A program made the translations under genes and the position numbers. The notes beneath the pieces were generated by a model. That model worked only from the letters and a program-made list of their open reading frames with translations, was not told the DNA's origin and searched no databases. Source: Acidobacteriota bacterium (GTDB taxonomy: Bacteria > Acidobacteriota > Thermoanaerobaculia > UBA5066). Taken from it: a stretch of DNA of 56,642 nucleotides. Every line of letters begins with the position of its first letter. The stretch's first letter is position 1. This document shows, in pieces, positions 52,314 to 56,642 of this stretch. The stretch is from the NCBI GenBank assembly GCA_029567505.1, contig JAKPXO010000266.1:1-56642 (forward strand), given 5' to 3'.

Positions 52314-53113
52314 GCGGCGGCGCGGCCGTCCCCTGCCGTCGCGCCGAGACGGCGCTCCTTTCGGGCGGCGTCCCCGTCCCCCCCGAGGTCGGGGCCCACG
52401 CCTCGTCCTGCGAGACGTGTGGACCTCTCCTCTCGGGCTGCGAGGAGATCCACGCCCTGCTCGCCGCCCTCGTCGTGCCCGAGCCGCCTCCCGCGCTCTC
52501 CGGGACGCTCGCGGCGATCGGCTCGACCGAGCCTCCCCGCGTCGCCGCGCGAGAGACCCTGGCCCTCCTCTCCCCCGAGGCGCTCGCCATCCCCGAGCCT
52601 TCTCCCGCCCTCCTTCGCCGGCTCCTCGCCGTACCGGCGACAGGACCCCGGCGCGCGGCGAACGTCGTCGAGATGAGCCGGTTCCGCCGCCTGCGCAGCG
52701 ACTGGCGCGTCCTCGTCGCCGTCGCCTACGCCGCCTGTCTCGCCCTCGTCGCAATCCTCGGCGTCGACCCGCTCTCCGCCGCGCGGAGCGGCGCGAGCGG
52801 GATGGCCGCCGTCGGAGAGCGCGCGATCGCCGAGGCACGCGAGGCGGCCGCCGGCAAGCTCGACACGGTCCTCGCGGCCCAGAGGAAGAAGCCCCTCACC
52901 GAGCAGATCGACTACAAGGTCTACAGGACGCTCGCCGTCGGGAAGGCGAAGACCTCCGCGTGGGCCGGCATCCTCCTCGGCCGGATCTTCGGGAGCCGCG
53001 TCGAGACCGAGGCGCCGGCCGCAGCTCCCCGGAGCGAACCGGACCCCGGCAGTTTGCGTTCCTTTGATCGGGCCGGGACGGAGAGCCCGCTCTCGCGAGC
53101 CCAGCGAGCCTGA
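52310..53113 (+). CDS. Anti-sigma factor with ZAS motif and one membrane helix
   Basis: 267 residues. The N-terminal HxxxCxxC motif in AHASSCETCG (about 29-38) is the zinc-binding anti-sigma signature, placed near the sigma gene it should control. A Pro/Ala-rich linker leads to a single membrane helix (about 137-155). An exported or juxtamembrane C-terminal region follows. It should bind the ECF sigma factor at the inner membrane and release it on stress. Confidence 0.82.
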   Translation: MSGGAAVPCRRAETALLSGGVPVPPEVGAHASSCETCGPLLSGCEEIHALLAALVVPEPPPALSGTLAAIGSTEPPRVAARETLALLSPEALAIPEPSPALLRRLLAVPATGPRRAANVVEMSRFRRLRSDWRVLVAVAYAACLALVAILGVDPLSAARSGASGMAAVGERAIAEAREAAAGKLDTVLAAQRKKPLTEQIDYKVYRTLAVGKAKTSAWAGILLGRIFGSRVETEAPAAAPRSEPDPGSLRSFDRAGTESPLSRAQRA

Positions 53114-53136
53114 CCGAAGCCCAGAAGGTGGAGCCG

Positions 53137-53721
53137 ATGAACGAAAACCCGAACCTTCCGCCGCCCCCCGTGAGCGCCGCCGCGGCCCCTCCGGTCGCCT
53201 ACGCTCCGCCCGCACCGCCGCGCCTCGCGGCCCCTCCGGGGAAGAACCCCGCGGCCGCCGGTCTCCTCTCGCTCTTCCCCGGCCTCGGGCACGTCTACCT
53301 GGGGCTTTACAAGCGAGGGGTCGTCTTCTTCGCGATCTGGGCGTTCTTCATCGCCGCCGTCGACCGCGGCCACGACATGCCGTTCGGCCTCCTGATCCCG
53401 TTCTGGATGGTCTTCGTCCTCATCGACGCCGTCCGGCAGGCGCGCGCCCTGAACGCCACCGGCATGCCCGAGCCCGGCTTCTTCGGCGAGGAGCGGCCGT
53501 TCCGGGCCGACGGCGGGCTCACGTTCGGCATCTTCCTCATCCTGATCGGCCTCTTCTTCCTCGCCGACCGGATCTTCACGATCGACCTCTCGTTCCTCCT
53601 CGACTGGTGGCCGGTCCTCCTCGTCGCCTTCGGCGGCTGGCAGGTCTTCGCCTACTTCCAGGAGAAGAAGCGGCGCGACGAGGCGGCGGCCGGCCGGGAG
53701 GCGGGAGCCCTCGAGCCGTAG
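53137..53721 (+). CDS. Small membrane protein: TM2-like plus LiaF-like TM domain
   Basis: About 194 residues from ATG 53137 (GTG 53128 is an alternative). A Pro/Ala-rich N-terminal tail precedes NPAAAGLLSLFPGLGHVYLGLYKRG, the TM2-type hairpin start. Two hydrophobic segments follow, then a pair reading GLTFGIFLILIGLFFLADR and LLDWWPVLLVAFGGWQVF, like the LiaI/LiaF DUF5668 unit. In Firmicutes such units sense envelope stress. Lying 23 bp after the anti-sigma gene, it may be a third member of the stress system. Confidence 0.72.
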   Translation: MNENPNLPPPPVSAAAAPPVAYAPPAPPRLAAPPGKNPAAAGLLSLFPGLGHVYLGLYKRGVVFFAIWAFFIAAVDRGHDMPFGLLIPFWMVFVLIDAVRQARALNATGMPEPGFFGEERPFRADGGLTFGIFLILIGLFFLADRIFTIDLSFLLDWWPVLLVAFGGWQVFAYFQEKKRRDEAAAGREAGALEP

Positions 53722-53751
53722 GGCCGGCTCCGCGGCTCGCGAGGGGCTCTC

Positions 53752-53795
53752 GCGCGAAAGGGAGGGGCCGCGGCCCCTCCCTTTCCGTTTCGCGC
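53752..53795 (+). terminator. Strong hairpin terminator after the TM2/LiaF-like gene
   Basis: A perfect 14-bp palindrome (53757-53770 with 53771-53784) is framed by a further pair GCGCGAAA (53752-53759) and TTTCGCGC (53788-53795), separated by a small bulge. It lies 30 bp after the stop at 53721 and ends the sigma/anti-sigma operon. Confidence 0.75.
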
Positions 53796-53804
53796 CCCGC
53801 CGCC

Positions 53805-53827
53805 GGGAGGCTCGTGGCGAGCCTCCC
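53805..53827 (-). terminator. Repeated hairpin ending the small secreted-protein gene
   Basis: A 10-bp stem (53805-53814 with 53818-53827) has a TGG loop. Its 23 bases are identical to the core of the hairpin at 20119-20143. It lies 10 bp beyond the minus-strand stop at 53837. Confidence 0.7.
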
Positions 53828-53836
53828 CGACTCATC

Positions 53837-54367
53837 TCACCCGCCGAGACTCGTCACGAGGACGACCGTCGTCTCGGAGACCTTGCCGTCCCGCGGGTCG
53901 ATCAGGTGGTCCTCCACGACGACCTGGAGCGTGTCGTCGTCCTTCGTCCAGCGCGCCGTCCGGCCCGACTTCCCCGCCCACGCCTTCTCCGCGGAGGCGT
54001 CGACGCCGACCCCGGTCGACCGCGCCCACTCCCGAAGGTCGCCGAGGATGTCGCGCTCCCCCTTCAGGAAGACGAGCTGCATCGGGGCGCCCTCGTAGAA
54101 CGCGACGGTCTCCTCCCATCCGCGGGGCGTCGTGTAGACCGCGAGGCGAAGGCCCGCGAGCCGCCGCCGGATCTCCGCCTTCGCCTCGGGCGGCTGGGCG
54201 GACCTCTCGAGCTCCGCGAGGACCGACTGCATCTCGACCTTCGCGCGGTCGGAGACGACCTTCGTCATCTCCGGCTCGAACCGGCCTCCCGGAGGGGCCG
54301 GGACCCCCTTCACCGGCGCGGGTTCGGCGAGCCAGAAGAGCGTCAGGAGAGCGAGGACGGGCGCCAT
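53837..54367 (-). CDS. Small secreted protein of unknown function
   Basis: 176 residues with a short hydrophobic start (MAPVLALLTLFWLAEPAP) that acts as a signal peptide or anchor. The mature part is mixed helical (VEMQSVLAELERSAQPPEAKAEIRRR) then beta-rich (LAVYTTPRGWEETVAFYEG, ARWTKDDDTLQVVVEDH). I recognise no family with confidence. It lies 11 bp downstream of the rhomboid-like gene on the same strand, so the two are likely co-transcribed with mutL. Confidence 0.6.
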   Translation of the reverse strand: MAPVLALLTLFWLAEPAPVKGVPAPPGGRFEPEMTKVVSDRAKVEMQSVLAELERSAQPPEAKAEIRRRLAGLRLAVYTTPRGWEETVAFYEGAPMQLVFLKGERDILGDLREWARSTGVGVDASAEKAWAGKSGRTARWTKDDDTLQVVVEDHLIDPRDGKVSETTVVLVTSLGG

Positions 54368-54378
54368 CGCGCGAGAGT

Positions 54379-55311
54379 TTACCCGCCGGCCCCGCCGTCG
54401 CGCTTCTTCACGACGATCTCGGAAGGCTGCCCGGCGAGGTAGCGAAGGGAGCACTCGGCGAAGCCCTCGCACCGGAGGCAGACGAGGTCCCTGTCCCCCT
54501 TGAAGTCGACCGGCTTGCAGATCTTCACGCCCGGCACGACGAGCTTCTGGAGCTCGTTTCGGAGGCCCTCTCCCCCCGGCGGCTCGACGCCCGAGCGCTC
54601 CGTCGCGCGGAGCGCGTCGACTCGGGGGAAGAGCTCCCGGTTCCGCTTCTCGAGCGTCTCGTCCTTCTGCTGCACGACCGCCGTCTTCACCGCGACGACC
54701 GCCTCGCGCGCCGCCTTCCTCGCCTTGAAGCGCCCGTGGTGGCGAACCCAGAAGAAGAGGAAGCCGGCCCCCGCGCCGAGGACGCGGACGAACGCCGGCC
54801 CGGCGCCGAACGTCACGAGGTCGCGGAAGAAGGCCAGCCCCAGGAGCGCCGCGCTGAAGACGGCGATCCACTTCACCTTCACCGGGATGACGAAGAAGAC
54901 GAGGAACTGCGCCTCCGGGAAGAGGACGGCGTAGGCGAAGAGCATCGAGATCGGGACGACGAACGGGTCGGAGACGAGCGGCGTCCCGAGGAGCCAGGCC
55001 GAGAGCGACGCCCCGAGCGTGGCGACGAGCCAGAAGGCCGTGTACTCCGCCGTGCCCCACTCGGCCTCGAGCGCGCTCCCGAGGATGTAGAGCGCGAACG
55101 CTCCGAAGAAGAGCGACACCGGTCCGCCGTGCAGGAACTGGAACGTCACGAAGCCCCACGGCTGCGAGAGCGCCTGCTGCGGCCAGAAGCCGAAGAGGCT
55201 CGCCGTCTTCTGCGGGTCCATCGAGAAAAGGAAGAAGAAGACGAAGTGGAGGCCGCAGAGCGGCAGCGTGAGGCCGAGCTTCGGCGCGAAGAGGTCGCGG
55301 CCCGAGGTCAT
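54379..55311 (-). CDS. Rhomboid-like membrane protein, probably inactive, with Cys-containing tail
   Basis: 310 residues with about six membrane helices (about 12-200) in rhomboid order: WGFVTFQFLHGGPVSLFFGAFALYILG, LEAEWGTAEY and LFPEAQFLVFFVIPVKVKW. The usual active-site GxSG segment is absent (PISMLFAYAVLFP in its place), so protease activity is unlikely; it may work like iRhoms or derlins in binding clients. A soluble C-terminal tail (about 215-310) has CLRCEGFAEC, three closely spaced Cys. ATG 55311 overlaps the mutL stop (ATGA). Confidence 0.72.
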   Translation of the reverse strand: MTSGRDLFAPKLGLTLPLCGLHFVFFFLFSMDPQKTASLFGFWPQQALSQPWGFVTFQFLHGGPVSLFFGAFALYILGSALEAEWGTAEYTAFWLVATLGASLSAWLLGTPLVSDPFVVPISMLFAYAVLFPEAQFLVFFVIPVKVKWIAVFSAALLGLAFFRDLVTFGAGPAFVRVLGAGAGFLFFWVRHHGRFKARKAAREAVVAVKTAVVQQKDETLEKRNRELFPRVDALRATERSGVEPPGGEGLRNELQKLVVPGVKICKPVDFKGDRDLVCLRCEGFAECSLRYLAGQPSEIVVKKRDGGAGG

Positions 55312-56642
55312 CCGGAGCTCCTTCCGAAGCGCTTCAGCACCTCGGCGTGGGCGAGCGTGAGGAGGATGGGGCGCCCGTGCGGGCAGGTCCACGGGTCGCG
55401 GCAGGAGGAGAGATCGGCGAGGAGGCGCGCGGCCTCCTCGGGGGCGAGGCGGCGGTTCACGGTGATCGCCCCGCGGCAGGCGAGCGACGCCGCGAGGGCG
55501 TCCTTCATCCGCGCCGCGGTGTCGCCCGCCCGTCCAGCGCCCGTTCCGGCCGCTTCGAGGAGCCGGCCGAGGAGGTCGCGGAGGACCGCGACGACCTTGT
55601 CCGCCGGCACGTCCGCAGGCGCCGCCGAGACGACGAAGAGCCGCCCCGCGAGCTCCGAGACGGCGAATCCCGCGGCCGAGAGCGTCTCGTCGGCGCGCCG
55701 GAGCGCCTCGGCCTCCTCGGGCGCGGCCTCGAACGACACGGGCGAGAGGAGCGCCTGGGACGCCAGCCCCTGCCCTTCGAGACAGTCGCGGATCCGCTCG
55801 AACCGGACCCTCTCGTGCGCGACGTGCTGGTCGACGAGGACGAGGCCGTCGGCTCCCTCCGCGACGAGGTACGACTCGCGGTACTGGCCGAGGAGCCGGA
55901 GCGTCCCGGCCGGCGACGCCACCGCGGCGACGGACGAGGCGCCCTCCCACGAGCCGCGGGACGGCTCCGCCGGGAACGCCGACGCCGTGCCGCCCGGCGC
56001 GAGGGCCGCTCCGTCCCAGAGACCGAGCGTCTCCGCGAGGGCGGCGGCCGCCGGGAGCGCATCGGTCCAGCCGGCCGCTCGAGCGGAGCCCGGGAGGCCC
56101 GGGCCGCCTCCCGCGAGGACCGAGCCGGGCAGCTCCGCCGCCGACTTGCCCTCCGTCAGCGCGGCGCGCAGGCCGCGGTGGACGAGCGCGTGGACCGCGG
56201 CCGGATCGAGGAAGCGGACCTCGCTCTTCTGAGGGTGCACGTTCGGGTCGACCCGCTCGGGCGGGCAGGTGACGAAGAGCGCCCAGGCCGGGTGCCGCTC
56301 GCCGAGGAGCGCCTCCTCCGCCGCGAGGCGCGCGGCGTGCGCGACCGACCCGTCGCGCGCCGCACGGCCGTTCACGTAGAGCCACTGGAACGTGCGGGAC
56401 GCGAACGTCGTCTCCGGGGGCGAGACGGCTCCGAGGAGCCTCAACCCCGCGTGGGCGAAGTCGACGCCGATCACGCGCGGCAGCGAGCCGCGCCCCATCA
56501 CCTCCGCGAATCGGTCGAGGGCACCGGCGGCCGATGGGAGGGACAGGAGCTCGCGCTCCCCGGCCCGCAGCGTGAACGACACGTCGGGGCGCGAGAGGGC
56601 GAGCGTCGTCAGCGCTTTCACGACGGCCCGCTGCTCGGCGTC
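55308..56642 (-). CDS. mutL: DNA mismatch repair protein MutL, C-terminal part (5' end outside window)
   Basis: MutL couples MutS recognition to strand incision. The visible 444 residues begin in the transducer domain and include VDPNVHPQKSEVRF (the NVHPxKxEVRF mark). The C-terminal domain has DQHVAHERVRFE (the DQHAxxExxxxE metal motif, with Val for Ala), ACRGAITV and CPHGRPILL. Together these mark an endonuclease-type MutL rather than the E. coli non-cutting type. The N-terminal ATPase lies beyond base 56642. The ATGA overlap couples it to the rhomboid-like gene. Confidence 0.95.
   Translation of the reverse strand, partial: DAEQRAVVKALTTLALSRPDVSFTLRAGERELLSLPSAAGALDRFAEVMGRGSLPRVIGVDFAHAGLRLLGAVSPPETTFASRTFQWLYVNGRAARDGSVAHAARLAAEEALLGERHPAWALFVTCPPERVDPNVHPQKSEVRFLDPAAVHALVHRGLRAALTEGKSAAELPGSVLAGGGPGLPGSARAAGWTDALPAAAALAETLGLWDGAALAPGGTASAFPAEPSRGSWEGASSVAAVASPAGTLRLLGQYRESYLVAEGADGLVLVDQHVAHERVRFERIRDCLEGQGLASQALLSPVSFEAAPEEAEALRRADETLSAAGFAVSELAGRLFVVSAAPADVPADKVVAVLRDLLGRLLEAAGTGAGRAGDTAARMKDALAASLACRGAITVNRRLAPEEAARLLADLSSCRDPWTCPHGRPILLTLAHAEVLKRFGRSSG

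Overview
This is a dense bacterial chromosome segment of very high G+C content (roughly 70 %), with about 57 protein genes and few gaps over 200 bp. Many neighbouring genes overlap by ATGA, GTGA or TGATG. The gene content fits a Gram-negative-type, non-phototrophic heterotroph, most plausibly an Acidobacteriota member (Thermoanaerobaculia/Holophagae-like). The reasons are the MoxR/DUF58/Bat cluster, a winged-helix/TM/WD40 one-component regulator, secreted 'fibre-like' proteins and L-lysine 6-transaminase. That assignment is inference; no rRNA, tRNA, CRISPR, phage or transposase gene is visible.

Layout. 1-4.6 kb: minus-strand housekeeping run rsmA-uppP-ftsK-fmt (fmt cut by the window start). 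4.6-5.6 kb: trxA and a small secreted protein. 5.7-13.5 kb: translationally coupled aerotolerance-type operon moxR, DUF58, a short BatD-like anchor, batA, a batB-batC fusion and batD. 13.5-20.1 kb: diguanylate cyclase, L-lysine 6-transaminase, mtgA, Big2 lipoprotein, MEMO-like protein and glycogen synthase. 20.1-24.6 kb (minus): pyrR-pyrB-pyrC, a lone receiver domain and an inositol-phosphatase family gene. 24.7-27.7 kb: LTA-synthase-like sulfatase and queA. 27.8-29.2 kb (minus): a secreted RNase A-fold toxin with an overlapping CdiI-type immunity gene, then a periplasmic thioredoxin-like protein. 29.3-34.4 kb: a membrane wHTH/WD40 regulator divergent from two tandem secreted paralogues. 34.4-40.4 kb: ChaN/TraB-like protein, small membrane protein, glnA, HD hydrolase, amidohydrolase, universal stress protein. 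40.5-46 kb: unknown protein, RmlC-like cupin, ParA/MinD-like ATPase, small membrane protein and a GT39-type glycosyltransferase. 46-56.6 kb: pcnB, CpeT-like protein, zupT, typA, ECF sigma/anti-sigma pair with a TM2/LiaF-like membrane protein, inactive-looking rhomboid and mutL (5' end outside).

Non-coding structure is rich. Perfect hairpins lie between convergent genes, and one hairpin sequence recurs at 20.1 and 53.8 kb. There is a 78-bp tandem hairpin repeat beside glnA and a duplicated hairpin between moxR and the DUF58 gene. A 3x33-bp repeat insertion separates pyrB from pyrC, and a MITE-like element of about 277 bp with terminal inverted repeats ends inside a gene's stop codon. The most interesting system is the stand-alone, signal-peptide-bearing RNase A-like toxin with a cytosolic immunity partner, an arrangement that parallels barnase/barstar.
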